Shown here one piece after another: positions 1-13,700 of a stretch of DNA of 64,000 nucleotides (its first letter is position 1; each line of letters begins with the position of its first letter). The stretch is taken from assembly GCA_963402885.1 (NCBI GenBank), contig OY727094.1, positions 29,638,501 through 29,702,500 on the forward strand, given 5' to 3'. Both the position numbers and the translations under genes were made by a program. A model generated the notes under the pieces. That model made no database searches. It saw only the letters and a list, made by a program, of their open reading frames with translations, and had not been told where the DNA came from. Source of the DNA: Antedon bifida (taxonomy: Eukaryota; Echinodermata; Crinoidea; Comatulida; Antedonidae).

Positions 1-917
1 ACAACTAGAAGGTGTCTATCTATCCATCTATATTCCTTCTTTTTTTTTAAATAAGCGCTGAAATAAAGGACAGTAAAACACACAGATCTGTGTACTAATT
101 TCTTTGCAGAAAATATCAGCGTGTTTCTTGTATTATGATCCCATGACGCCAATACCCCGGGGCGAAGATGGGCTAGGTACAGAATATACCATCCAGGATC
201 ACGAATCCCCGAAGGGAAATACTCGTCAGGCCTATATATCATATTTCTCATAACGTACTAAAGCGCCCCCTGGCGTAACGCGAATGTCAATTTCCTTTAT
301 TTTGTCTCGGTTTACGTTTTCTGTCAGTTGTTTTTAATCAATTCTGCCAATATATTACGAATAACTGTTCTCCTTACGTTTAATAGGATTTCGCTCAATA
401 TTAAGTGACATTTGATAATTATTTCTCTTTCGCAATTATAAATATAAATGCTTAAAATAACTGTAATAGTGATTTCGATTTTTAATATCGCAATGAAGAT
501 TATATTTTTAATAACGAATGATAATTGATAATAATAATGATTATGATGACGTTGATAACGCACAATGATGGCTCTGACGTTTATTGATTATGACAGTAAA
601 TCGTAATCCGTGTTCTGCATACTCAAATCTTATTTTCTTTTACAAAAGAATTGAATCAGTATTTTTCATAATATTTGTTTTACTTTACAAAAAAATAGTT
701 TCAAAATGTATCAAATGTATGTTATCTCAAATAATAATTTTATAAGAATAAGATTTATTCGGTTATTTTAGAAATGTTGTGTAATTCCATCATCTTCAAA
801 AATTGAACTTTTTTCGTTCGACCTATATTACATCGACTTTATCTTGTATTGTACGTTGTTTAAGATTTCTTTGTTAGTGGCATTGTTTTTCTTTTATTTA
901 CATATTTCTACATTATA
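1..917. other. AT-rich non-coding DNA, nothing recognised
   Basis: No exon or repeat family was identified. Probably P2X intron or downstream sequence. Confidence 0.5.
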
Positions 918-1530
918 ATACTAAAGTAACCTACTCGGTTTTCAAATAAACTCTGCCCTAAAGACTTCAATCGTCCGCGGGTTCATGAAATGGATGTATA
1001 CGCACGATTTCCATCACTTTATCATTTTTTTAGCGTATTCCGCATAGCATCACATGCGTTGTCACCGTACATTGACATGTGATTTATGATACTAAATTAC
1101 CCCGTTTCAAACTGCCCTAAAGACGCGGATTGGACTGAAATGGCTGTCTACTCGCTTTACGTATACATTACCGAACAGTATTCCACATAGCATCACATGC
1201 GTTGTCACAGTACGTTGACATGTGATTTATGATACTAAATTGCTCCGTTTCAAACTGCCCTAAAGACGCAGGTTAGACTGAAATGGCTGTATACGCGCTG
1301 TATACTGTACCAAAGAGTGTTCCGCAAAGATGCACATGAGTTCGTCATCGTAGACATCTTTGTGACGTCTGTGATGACAATTTAAATCTGTCGCATATCT
1401 CGCCATCCATCACTTACAAAACTATATTCCGCGCAGTTGCACATGCGTTATTGTAGACGTCTTTGTGACGTAGTGTGATGAGTTGACGCTTTAAATCTGT
1501 CGAATATCTCACGATCGCTAACTTTACGTC
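918..1530. repeat. Tandem array of about 145-170 bp units
   Basis: Units begin ATACTAAA..., starting at 918, 1089 and 1232, and share CTGCCCTAAAGAC, GCATCACATGCGTTGTCAC and TTGACATGTGATTTATG. Further degenerate partial units (TAGACATCTTTGTGACGT, TTTAAATCTGTCG) run to about 1530. Confidence 0.75.
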
Positions 1531-3243
1531 TGATATTGTAACGCATGAAAGCGTAGGTCATCTAGTTATCATATTGATTATTACAGGTAAGAGTACCTGC
1601 TTCAGATTTCGAACTGTTTGACAAAGTAGTAATATTGACGTGTGAAGGCATGGTGTTGTGTTGACTCGCTAGAGATTAAAGTTCCCTGATTATATCTGGA
1701 AAGTACCTTTGATGGCAATATATTGCAATTTATGGTAAGCGTACTTGTCAATATCTCGACGTGCGGGCACAATCAAGGCTTATGAGCCGTCGGATATCGA
1801 TCAACGTCTCAAATGTCAAAATCATCTACGTAAACGTTAGTTATTATCTGTTATCGTCTTATTAGTACTAACATTTGGTACCAATGGTTTATAAGGCGAT
1901 TACTTAATACTAATACAAAACATTTAGGAAGTTTACAAAACGTAAACACATAGTTAGTTAATGTGATGTATCAATCTACAAAACAAACAAACGTTTTTTT
2001 TCTGAGACACAACCCCCAGGAAAATCATTTTGTTTATGATAGTGATTTTTTTTTCGTAAATTGTTTGTGTCTTATTTTTATTTAATTTATCTGTCGTTTT
2101 ATCTTTAGTATTCTCATCATTTGATTCATAACCTTTAATATAATCTGTTTTAATATAGGCCTAATATTCAATTAGTATGCAATCTTTACAATCGATAATT
2201 TGCATGCATGGGTTGAATAAATGTCATCACATTCAAAATTGAGAAGGCTCTAAACTGTTGATAGATTTAGTATCTTTACATAGTCTAGCTTCACGTAAAT
2301 AAATATTTACTAGGATTAGTAAAGGAATATATCTCATTAAATTTCTGTTCATATTATTCAACATGATGTTATGGCTCATAAGCCAACACAAGTATATGTC
2401 TAACGGGCAAATTCAACGAACAAATGTTCTACATCCATATTCGCATTCTGTTTCAACCATGAATATGTAGGTTTGCTTTTACATATTCTTTATTTTATCC
2501 TTTATTCAAAATTTTGAGATATGATATGAGTCTGATAGACATTTTTAAATGTTTTATAAACATTTAACACACGCACGAGGCTGGATTCTTGCAGATGCCG
2601 TACTGAAAGCTAAAGGAAATCCACAACCTCTTACTTAGCACTAATCTTGTAATTCGCAAATATGTAAATTAATTTGCAATTCTTCTTTGTTATAAGAATT
2701 TCAGCTTGCTGCTGTATAACTAAATAGATAAATTAATGGAGTTAAACAATCTCCGTGATCTATGAATATGTTTAGAAATGAACAATTGTGAATTGTTTCC
2801 TTTTTGGATCAATGCTTAGATCTAAGAAAAGGAAATGTGTGTTTCAGACACGAAAATAAAAGAGTAAAAGTAAGAATACTTTTAGTTAAACGTTTATACA
2901 ATCAATTTGGAAAAGAACGTAGTAAAACATAACTTTAGAAATGGCATAAACCATAGGTTAAAAATACGATAAATTCGTTAAAATCTAAACGATATGTTGG
3001 CCTAATATTAGAATAAATAGAAAATAATAGTTGAATTAGTTCCATGTTTTTAAGGATTTTTTTCTGGAATATAAATGTTTATACCGAGATTTATTCATTA
3101 TTGATTTTGTTTCTACTTAGCATCCAGGACTTAATCAATATCATAATTATAACCACTATTTTTTCACATCCAGTAAGATTTATTTATGAGATGTTATGAA
3201 GTAATATAATAATGTTGACCGATTTCGGCTGTTCCACGGCAAA
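1531..3243. other. Non-coding, nothing recognised
   Basis: AT-rich DNA within or beyond the P2X gene. I looked for later P2X exons on the minus strand and saw none, but a short exon could be missed by eye. Confidence 0.45.
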
Positions 3244-3554
3244 AGCTTAAGATTGTTTCCCATTAGGACGCAACATTAATTACATTAGTTACGTAATGAT
3301 TATGATTGGTTTCCACTAGAACGCAACGCGTTGGATTACTCTAATATTGTTTTAAAGTTTAAAAGCTTGTTTTAAAGCTTAAAGCTTGGTTCTCACTATT
3401 AATTATTTACTATTTATATCAACGCAAAGACGTAACGCAACTCAATGACGTAACGCAACGCAGTGATTTGAACAATAACATGCAATGCATTATTCGAACA
3501 GTCACTTGTCATTGGTCAACTCGTTTGCGTTGCGTCTCTAGTGGGAACCAAGTT
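3244..3554. repeat. Family C element (3382-3554) preceded by two end fragments
   Basis: A copy runs from AAAGCTTGGTTCTCACT at 3381 to TCTCTAGTGGGAACCAAG at 3552, with ACGCAACGCA motifs inside. Left-end fragments at 3244 (TTTCCCATTAGGACGCAAC) and 3310 (TTTCCACTAGAACGCAACGC) suggest repeated insertion or slippage. Confidence 0.55.
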
Positions 3555-3837
3555 TTGACAGCATCCGCTGATGACGATATACATTCAAGCCTTACAATAT
3601 GTTGAGTCTGATTGAAAGTATAGACCGCATGTATATAGACGTCTAACTTTCATGACTGAATCATTTATAATTATGGAAGCCATCTTGAGTGTCAAGCACA
3701 GTCGGTTGTTGGTAATTAAATGTAATTCAACACCTATAAGTGGTCAATTATTCTATTATTTGATAAATCAAGCTATCATTAGGAAAAACTAGAAGTTGCA
3801 GAAGATAGGATGAACTGCCAATAATAATTACAGTATG

Positions 3838-4055
3838 CTATTCGGGAAATGTCACTTGTGATTCGGTAAATGTCACATATGATTCGGTAAATGTCACATA
3901 TGATTCGGTAAATGTCACTTGTGATTCGGTAAATATCACTAGAAGGATAAACTGCCAATAATAATTTCAGTGTGCTATTCGGTAAATGTCCTTACATTTC
4001 GGTAAATATCACTTGTGATTCGGTAAGTGTCATTATATTTCGGTAAATGTTCCTA
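3838..4055. repeat. Tandem array of a 22-bp unit (ATTCGGTAAATGTCAC...)
   Basis: About nine units of ATTCGGTAAATGTCACTTGTG and variants, interrupted by a second copy of the lead-in AAACTGCCAATAATAATT. The lead-in occurs before each half, so a whole block was duplicated. Confidence 0.8.
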
Positions 4056-4693
4056 ATGTTCATTGAATTCAATAATTAAAATTAATTACAAACAAACATT
4101 TTGGAACCGATATTTTCAACCATTTTAAATAAATCGTTTCCGTGTAAAAGCTGTGATTATTATAGAAATTATTCTATATTAGTAATATTCTATATTAATC
4201 CCATGCATAAGTCTACCAAGGAAAAAGTATCTGTACCAAAGCAAGCAACAGGATATCGTATGTTAGCATTTTTTAGTAGTTTTTAGATAATGTAATGGCC
4301 TACATACCTCTGCATTTTGATATGATCTGGTGTTTTTACCTGCAAATTCTTCCGCTTTAGATGAATTATCAGTGTATGATGGAGAATATAACCAACGTCA
4401 TACCAGTATTGTTATAAGCTCCGTCAGCATATAATATGTAAACCAAAAAATGACTTCAATGAAGTCAGTTAAGTTTACCTACGGAGCCTCCGTTTTTGCG
4501 ACGGTCAAGACCTGGAAAATGACGTCATTATGGAGGCAATGTGCGTACGTAGGACTGATCCTGGTCCGGATGGTCCTGGTCAAGCTTGGCCCCAAATGCC
4601 GCATATTGGACAAATCCCAGTGACGTCACTGAATCGTAGGCCCCGACGGTCGCAATGTCGGAAGCACCTTATAGTTTGACTTGTTATACTTAC
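4056..4693. other. P2X intron 3 start, with a GC-richer patch
   Basis: Downstream of exon 3. The patch at about 4484-4660 repeats GCGACGGTC-like and GACGTCA words and may be a short mobile element; otherwise nothing is recognised. Confidence 0.4.
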
Positions 4694-4768
4694 ATCACCG
4701 CAGAATGTTTGTGTTTGATCTGGTGTGATGACCATGTTACTCATAATGAAGAAAGCATCAGTTTGCTG
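4694..4768 (-). CDS. P2X exon 3
   Basis: The exon encodes QTDAFFIMSNMVITPDQTQ followed by TFCGD, matching the P2X stretch between the VIPPQ signature and the first ectodomain cysteine (vertebrate form: FFVVTNLIVTPNQxQ). The donor is GAT|gtaagt. The acceptor is a CAGCAG tandem: the first AG gives a 75-nt exon ending at 4768, the second a 72-nt exon ending at 4765. The 72-nt form has the vertebrate exon 3 length and aligns without a gap. Confidence 0.9.
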
Positions 4769-7700
4769 CTGGAACAAGAATGCATAAAGAACATAAGACG
4801 TTTACTTAGTGTTATGTACTACCCGTATCTGTTATTAGTTGATTTCCACACGACGACATAGCATTCATTACGTAATACAAGTGCAATTAAAGATAGTATA
4901 CGAATAATAGTAATAAGAAGAAAAAGAAGAAGAAACACGTTTATTTCTGATAGTAGCCTATTGATCCTTTTTTATTAATGATAATAAAGATTTTTTTTTT
5001 TTTCGTAATATATTCCATGAATAATATTCTTTGGTGCATGTTGAATACAATTTGCATCTAATAATTTGCATACTAGGTTAGTATATGCATATAGTTGCAT
5101 GTTCGGTTAACTTATAGGTACAGATACATCCAAGAGGGTTCTCCAGACAAATTGTCTAGGCCCGGTATTTTATGATTAAATAAACGTTTATTTGATGTAG
5201 CTTATTCATAAAAGGTTTCAGTTTGCAGTTAGATTTTGACAATTATTTCATTTGTTTGGCGTCAGACAAACCGCAGTGTCATCATTCTGTTGTACAAAAT
5301 GTAAGAAAAGAGGAAACTATTTTTGAAATATTGCTTAATATTGGCTTAATTGCGCGCAGATTTGAACACACTCCTTCAACAATGTAACTCTTGGCAATCA
5401 AGTTTTAGTTAGTATAATACACGACATGGGCTATATAGTTTTTTTATGAGTCGGCCAGAGACACATAACGGATTGTCGACGCATCTAGGTTTTACAGTTA
5501 TTCATTTATGTCTCTTTTAATTGTCACATTTTAGGAATCATAAATCAAGTTGGTTTCAGATGCAAATCGCTCTTGAATTATGCAACACTGTATCCAATTT
5601 GAAAATTACTTTCTTCAATCGAGAATAAGAAAAGCACCTTTAGTAAATTTAGTTTTGGCTACAAACAGATATTCGTGCTTGCGATCAGGTAATAAAATAG
5701 TAGAATTATAAAAAATTTCGTCAACAAATTTTAATCACAATAAATAATTCGTGCAATTGAGTTTTTTCTTTCGAAAAAGTGATACTTTTGTAAGTTATTG
5801 TGCTGGATTGAAATAAAACAAGCCTTATACTTTTGTCATTATGCTTTTAAGAAAACATTTTTTTATACAAACAGATACACAAATATAAATAACTATTCAT
5901 AAAGTGTGTCTGTGCATATCAACAGGTGTTAACACATATAATAGCGTGACTATTAAAAACAACAATAACAATCAGAATAATATCAACATTTGTTTAATGG
6001 TATTCTTAACCTTCCGCCTACAAAACAGTAAATACATTATTAAAAAAACACCGACACTCTTAAAATCAGTACGGTATATAAACAAGAAAATAATTATAAT
6101 GAGTTGTACATTAAAGGAATAATATAATAATCTTTAAACATGTAAAATACTGTATTTGGTTATAACGGTATTTTTTAACATGCAAAAGGGATAGTAGTCA
6201 TTTTGTAATGTATACCAAACCGGATTGTCTTTTTCAAAAATGTTTTAAACCTGCTTTTACTGAAATCAAAGTAGATTACTGTTAATAATCATCAGTGCAA
6301 TAAAAAACATTAGAATTGAAACCACAAAGACGATTTACTAGGAGAGTCGTTTTAATCAAGGAACGATACGCATTTCTTAATAACTTTACATCCTTTAAAA
6401 AAAAATCAATTAAAATATCCTTTATAGATTTTTTTTTTATTATTAAATCATTGCTTTGTATACGTATACGATTGTATTAAATGTCACTTAGCGTTTTTGC
6501 AATCGGTGATTTCAGAAAATGAAATGCTCCTACTTCTTTTCGTCATTAATAATAGTTTTGTCTTCGTTATTCCGGTGAACTAATCCCTCAAAACATAAGT
6601 GGTTCGTTTTGTTAACTTAGGGGGAAGTTAAAGGACTAAGATGACTTGTCAGAATGGCGCCAAATAATTTGCAGACTATATATCCAATATGAAGTAATAT
6701 TTTACAGTTATATATAAATGTACACTTTCGGCTAATATGAAAGTGGCGAACGTTTTAGAAATGTTTGCAGGAACTAAACGTGACTCTATTTGAAATCATG
6801 AAGCGTAGATCAACTAGAGTGTAGGCATTGCTTGTGATTAATCATGCATAACGTGCGCCTTTCCATGTTTTTAGAAACTTAGGAGAATGTGGAACCTTAT
6901 GGTCAAATGCTGTTAAGATTTATGTAAATTTATGAGTTGCTTAGTGATGTTTAGATATGCAATAATTAAAGTTATACGCAACTTGCATCAGCAAATATGT
7001 CATTTGTCAGAAAGTTAAATTTAAAATTCACAAGTCATAGAATGATGCATGTTCGTTGCAAACAATAAATGAATTATTCACATTGCGATGAACGAATAAT
7101 CCATATTCAATGGCTATTTTAGTAGATTTTAGTCGTTATTTTAAAAGTTAGTGTTATAATATTAGACATATTGTCACTTTACCCTTTGTAAAGCGTTGCA
7201 GGTAAAATAGTATAGCCTACATTATTTAGTTTCTGTTACAAAGAATCGCAACGTCTTTGATTATTTTATAATTTTATTATTATTATTAAACCTTATTTAA
7301 TGAGGGTAACCCTAAACAGCATATGCTTACAATCAAGGGGCCGTCAATCTATAACTATTTTATCACTAAAACACAAAATAATCTTTTGTAGCGTATAGTT
7401 TGTATTTTGTATAAAAGAAATTTTACTTCTCGTACGATTTTACGTAAACTGATTTAGAAATAATGGGATCTGACATTAAACTTTTAAACGGTTCCTTTGT
7501 CAGACTGTAAGAATAGTTTGTCATTAACTCAAATTATTTTATTTTTGTCAGTTATCGCCCAAAAATACAACCTCAATATTAATTCCAATGCTTTCTTAAT
7601 TTTACTACTTTTGTAAAGCCACGAATAGACAAACAGTGCTATAGCTAAACTTAAATGTATCCAATTAATATTAGTAATTATCTATATTAGAATCTCTACA

Positions 7701-10700
7701 CTATATAAACCAAAATAAAAGCTGCGATTACCTGTGGAGGTATTACATAATCAGAAACATCCCAAACTCGGTTGTATGGTTCCGTTTTCTCTATTGGTAT
7801 CGCTAAATCTGGAGCATTTGTAATATTTGTAAAAGATATTCCTTTAACTTTTGCTGTAGCAGTGCCTTCTACCATTTCAATATCTTGATATCCGTGGTTC
7901 CAAACTATCACATAACTACAGAAAAAATTGAAATATGTTGGTCACGTTTTTAAAAAAATATTCTTTACCTATATTTAATAACAGTATAGAACGCCTCGTT
8001 CGAGACACTTTATGTGGACATTTTCCTGTAAAACGAACAAAGGGCAACATATTTTTTACCACCACAGGCAAACCATAATGGGAAAGACTTTTAATAGGAC
8101 ACTTGTTAATTTGATAGAGGTTCTATTGTATTTTAACATGATGCAACTATTCTGAGGAAACCTTATTTTCATTTTTACCTTAGCTAAACATATTAAAATA
8201 TTATTTTGTTCTCTATACGACTATATGTGTGATTTCCTACAAAGATCAATGTGTTAAAGATGTATTGTCCCTTTGTCAAATTCCCAAAAAAAAAAAAAGA
8301 TTTCGAAAAAAAGTGGGTCATTTTGAAGTATAGTTATTAACTTCCACCAAAAATTAGTCGAAAAAAAAAATAATTTAACTGAAATACAGACGTTTTTTGG
8401 TTAAAAAAATAACTTTGACTTTCAGTCAAAGTTTTCGATCAAAACATATCTCATAATGCAACGCGCTTATTTGGCTACTCTGTATGCATAATCATAAAAC
8501 TTCTTTGCGATCTGTTTGAAAACACCTTCTCAACCGTGACGAGTTGTAAACAATCCTAATTAGCATCATGCATAATGTATACTCATGGTTTGAAATCTTT
8601 GTTTACTTTCGCTCGCGACGATTTTACAGACAAAATGTAATCAAATTAATTTAGCTGTTAATTACGTAAAATTGTTGTTTTTGGCTCGAATTTTCGACTT
8701 AAAGTGAATAACTTTAATATTACTTTGATATGGCCAATTTAAATTTAGAATATTTTGACCTTCATTTTTTTGTGTTTCAAGGGACAATACATCTTTAATG
8801 TTTACCAAATCCAATAAAATATTTTCTCCATATTCACTAAAAATGTTAAAAATCAATATAATAATGTGTACAATATTATGATAAAATATGACAAAATCCA
8901 TAAATGTTGATTGGGATCCAAGCCATAAAGCTTGGTCCACACTACAACGCAAGCCACAATGCAAGCAAATTGACCAATCACAAGCGACATTTTGAATAAT
9001 CTATCGATTTTGATTGGTCAATTCGCTTGCTTACGTTTCTTTCCTGGTGGGAACCATGCGTAAACATATTGAAGGTTTTAATCACGGGCAGTTTTGTTTG
9101 TAATAGTAAATGAACATCTTGTACGAAACACTGAGCTAGATGTAATAACACGTTTACAAAAAGAAAGAAATAAGAAGTGCGGAAAAACTGGTTGAGGATA
9201 AGACCCTCAACCAGATATATGAAGCTTGGTTGTGGGAGATTCAAGGTGTGCACGTGTGTCACAGCAGTACATGTATGCGATATTATTAATATTTACACAG
9301 AAAGTTCAAATCAAATCAATATTTATTTTATTTCTTCCACAAAAAAAAAACAAACATAATGCATAACAATTGAACAAAATATCTCTCAATATAGAAAAAT
9401 AAATTAATAAAAACATACTCCGATTGAATTTATTTTTAAAAAATGGAAGAGGTCTAAACTCAAGAAGAAACGCCGAATGAATAAATAATTGGCACTTGTA
9501 TAGCGAGAAAGCCCTTAAAAAGATAGGAACAACAAGTGCTGGAAAAACTGGTTGACTAGGATAAGGCCCTCAATCAATTGTAATGATTGGTTCTCACCAA
9601 CCTTGTGTGTTACAGCTGTACAGTATTTTCATCAATAACATGATTATGCGATATTATTAATATTTACACAGAATGTTGTAAGTTCAAATCAAATCAATAT
9701 TTATTTATTTCTTCCACAAAAAACATAATGTATAACAATGAAACAAAATATCTCTCAATTTAAAAAAAAATTAATAAAAACAGAGATATGCTTAAATACA
9801 AAAAATGGAAGAGGGCTTAACTCAAGAAGGAACGCCGAATAAATAAAGAATTTTCAAGTGGCACATGTAACACAATCTAATTAAAAAAAAACCATTTTAA
9901 AGAGCATAGTTGTTGTGATTCAAAGACAATTGTTCGATCTTCTAACAATCTGTTGGCGTTTCATCTTTTAACATAACAGCACACATGATAATAGAAAATT
10001 GGGAGTGCTTCATTTCCTTTGCTTTAATTCTTTAAGTCTTTAAGCTCAAAGGCATGTTCAATTTCAACCTTTACAAGCGATCACTCTCTAGACTTCATCA
10101 AGTTTACCTAACCTGTTCCACTTACATACATAATCAGTTGTTTGCTTTGTTTTAGCTAGTATTAAAACATAATAACACATACCTAATATTTTGTCTGAAA
10201 TGTTTATGATATTAGTATTCCTCATTGGTCTTATTATTACTATTAAATGGTCAGAAAAGTGCATTGTTATTAGCAATACTTAATTTCATTGTAAGTTAAT
10301 ATATAATATATAATGTGCTGTAAGCAAACGGTTTAACCTGTCCTGAATTACAATTACATCAGAAAGGTGTATTGTTCATGCTTGTTGAAAATTAAGATCA
10401 ATATTATTAAAGAATAAAATAATTCTAGTTTTATGTCAGCTACTCTGTCGCTCCAAAGATAGTTAGGACCCTAATGTTTAAGATGTTGTTTTAATCTGAC
10501 CTAGCAATTTTATACCCGAGTCTCGAACGGGATCATGCCTAAAGTCACACGAAATGACCGTGCAACCCTTCTCTCATATTGGTTATATTGGTTTGACATT
10601 TCTTTTTCTTATTTTTTCAAACGTTGTAAACGTGAGAGATTTATAGAGGGTTAGGTTAAGGGTAATAATACAGGTGTTTGACTTGTAACAGTGACACATG

Positions 10701-13700
10701 TTAATAGATGGACATGTTATCTCATTTGCATAAAGCAGTGTCTTGTTGTCAGACATGACACCGTATGAGAATCTGGTGAATTTCAAAAACAGTTTGTTAT
10801 TTGCGACAATACATTACACGCTTTGTAGTTATTATTCTGATAACAACTGACTGTACCAGTGGGCGTCGATGCCATTATCAAAAATATCCGTAGGCTGATA
10901 TCGATCTGAAAGTTTCTTCTGGTAATTAAATAATTAAAGAGGTCTCAACATATACCGGGTGCGAAAATAATGCTAATCTTTTAATCATGGACTATAATGA
11001 CCATAAATCTTTGCACTGATTTGCAATTATTATTATTCATAAATTTTAAAATAATTATGATATTAAAAAAAAAACTGTGTTATAAATGTAAGAATGTGTT
11101 TTTTTCCTTTATTTTTATTTAAAACAAGCCAAGATATGAGCACTGTAATTTCCATTATATTAGATAATAAAAGGAATCTGTATCTGTATTGTTATTTGTT
11201 TTGTTGTAATGTTGTTTCATTTCTCATATGTAGGCCTAGTTTTGTTAAAAGTCTATATTTTAAAATGTTTAAATAAAGTGGGCCTTCAAAAGTATTAAAA
11301 GTATTCATTTAAAGGCAAATTACTGAAAAAATGACAATGATGTGGCTTGATAAGCAAAAAGCTAAATGAAAAAGTAAATCGGCTAATAAGAAAGTGTCAA
11401 TCTTTCAGAAAACACTTTCCTTTTTCACATACCTGTATGGAGTGGATTGATATAAAAGTATAGAAGAAAGGAGGGGTATTACAGATGAAGTAGGTCTATT
11501 GATACACTTAATGATGTAATATCTGTGCATAATTAAATCAAAGTTGTAGTATTCTACAAGAGAGAAAACAACATTTCTGAACTGATTTAAAATAATAAAC
11601 AACGAAATTGACCCGAAACTATTTTTTAATGAAAATACATAATTTATTTGTTAAAATATGCACACGTAACCATCCAGAAACAATAAAACTTACTCATTCT
11701 CGTGAGTTGAATCATAATGACTCTATATATTCTTGATGCTATTTAATATTCAGGCACTAAACATACAAGGCATATTTCATCAAATTAATTACACCCTCGC
11801 TGTGCTGAGATTCAATATTTTGACACTTAATATGTCATAATCATCGTTTTAAGAACTCCTTACTATCTTACAAATTTTAATCTATTTTCATCAACATGTA
11901 TTTAAAAAAAGTGATTTTACCGTATTGCTAATTAATCAGGGTGCCAATTTACAAGTCTTTAAATTTAATGTAAGAAAAGATTATTTTGTTTTGGTTCAAA
12001 TTAGATGTTTAGGTTACAATTGTTTATCGTGCCTCTGTCTGTGTATTTGTAATAATTGGCTAAGTATTACGGAAGTTATATTGCGGTAATGTATTACTAC
12101 TCCACAAGCACCATCCCTCCTCCCATACCCTTGTCCTCACAATTCAAATGTTTCCTTTACACTAACCGTCTCACTCAAAATTTGATATAATTTGACAATT
12201 CTTGTATTACTGAAATTGTATTGTAAATCCTACCACTTACATGTTCCTCTTATGCTAACCATGAAAAATCCCATATTTTAACAATAAACAATCCCCTTAT
12301 TCTAACATTATTAATCCCTTATTCTAACAATAAACAATCCCCTTATTCTAACATTATTAATCCCTTATTTTAACAATAAACAATCCCCTTATTCTAACAT
12401 TATTTATCCATTTATTGTAACATTAATAAGCCCCTTTTTTCTAACATTAATAATCCCTTTACTCTAACATTAATAATCCCTTCACTCTAACATTAATAAT
12501 CCCTTTACTCTAACATTATTAATCCCTTTATTGTAACATTAATAAGCCCCTTTTCTAACATTAATTGAATCCCTTTACTCTAACATTAAATAATCTCCTT
12601 ATTCTAACAACAGTTAAACCGATGTGTATGTTATTCCAAACTTAAACTACTGGTCACTTAATGAAAGCCGACCATTTAATTTCTCCGATATTGATTTCAA
12701 CCAGTACATTAATTTACAAACCAACTAGACAGCAAATATACTCATTTTAAATAAATATTTACAAACAGAATCATTTTGTAACTTTTGTTTGTTGTGCTGT
12801 ACAAACATTTGGATATTCCTATCCATAACACCAAAATCTACCAAAGAAAAAGACATTTGATTTACAATAGTGCCGCTGTTCAGGAGATGGAAACACTCAC
12901 TGTTCCGTTCCGCAACTGTTGCGCTCAATACGGGTTGGAAACTATTACCTAACGCTGCTGGTACTTGCCCTGTACACTGAGAGATCACAGGTTTAATTCC
13001 CAACAGATAGGCCTACATTTTATGGGTTGATGAACTAATGCTCGACAATGACATCATGTTCTAAAATTAGCACTTTTCTTGTATGTATTTATGTGACGGA
13101 GACATTTTATCGTTAATGGTTGACAAATTAAGTAAGTTTGTAAATAAATGGTGTTGGTAAATTTACATCAATAAATAGGGAAAATATTATTGATTATGCT
13201 TAACAAAATAAACAATGCTATGTTTATGTTTTTTTTAAAATCTGAACTGAATTTATGTTTAACATCTAGTGCATAATTGGCACCCCCAGTAAATTATCCA
13301 ACAGTTTAAATTATAGTCTAACAACACACCCTGTTAGGCCTATAATACTCCCAGTAGATCGCTTAGAGGACACCTTTAGGAGCCAACAAAGATGTTCTAT
13401 AAATAGGTGTGTCCGAAGGAGGGGTAGTGCATTTGCTGTATTTTACAGACATGATTTTGCATTATTACACTGCATGTTGTTTTCTACAACATTATTATTA
13501 TGTTTAATGCGAGGTCCCGTGAGACGTGTAATTAAACATGTATAACAGATATCAACTCCCTCTAACAGTACAGTGTACTTTCTAAATTATTAAATCAGGT
13601 ATAGGGTGCTGACAGCCACAAAGGTTCTGTAACCTACTTAATAAAGCACCCTCATTGCTGTATCTCCACAGTTTTAAGCAAACTCTGTAATAAAGCATTT

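Noticed and set aside
3838-4055. Regular short repeats resembling a CRISPR array
   Set aside because: The units are contiguous without unique spacers, and the genome is eukaryotic.
12725-13003. 92-codon minus frame
   Set aside because: The middle is slightly GC-richer, but no family, splice borders or signal peptide could be supported.
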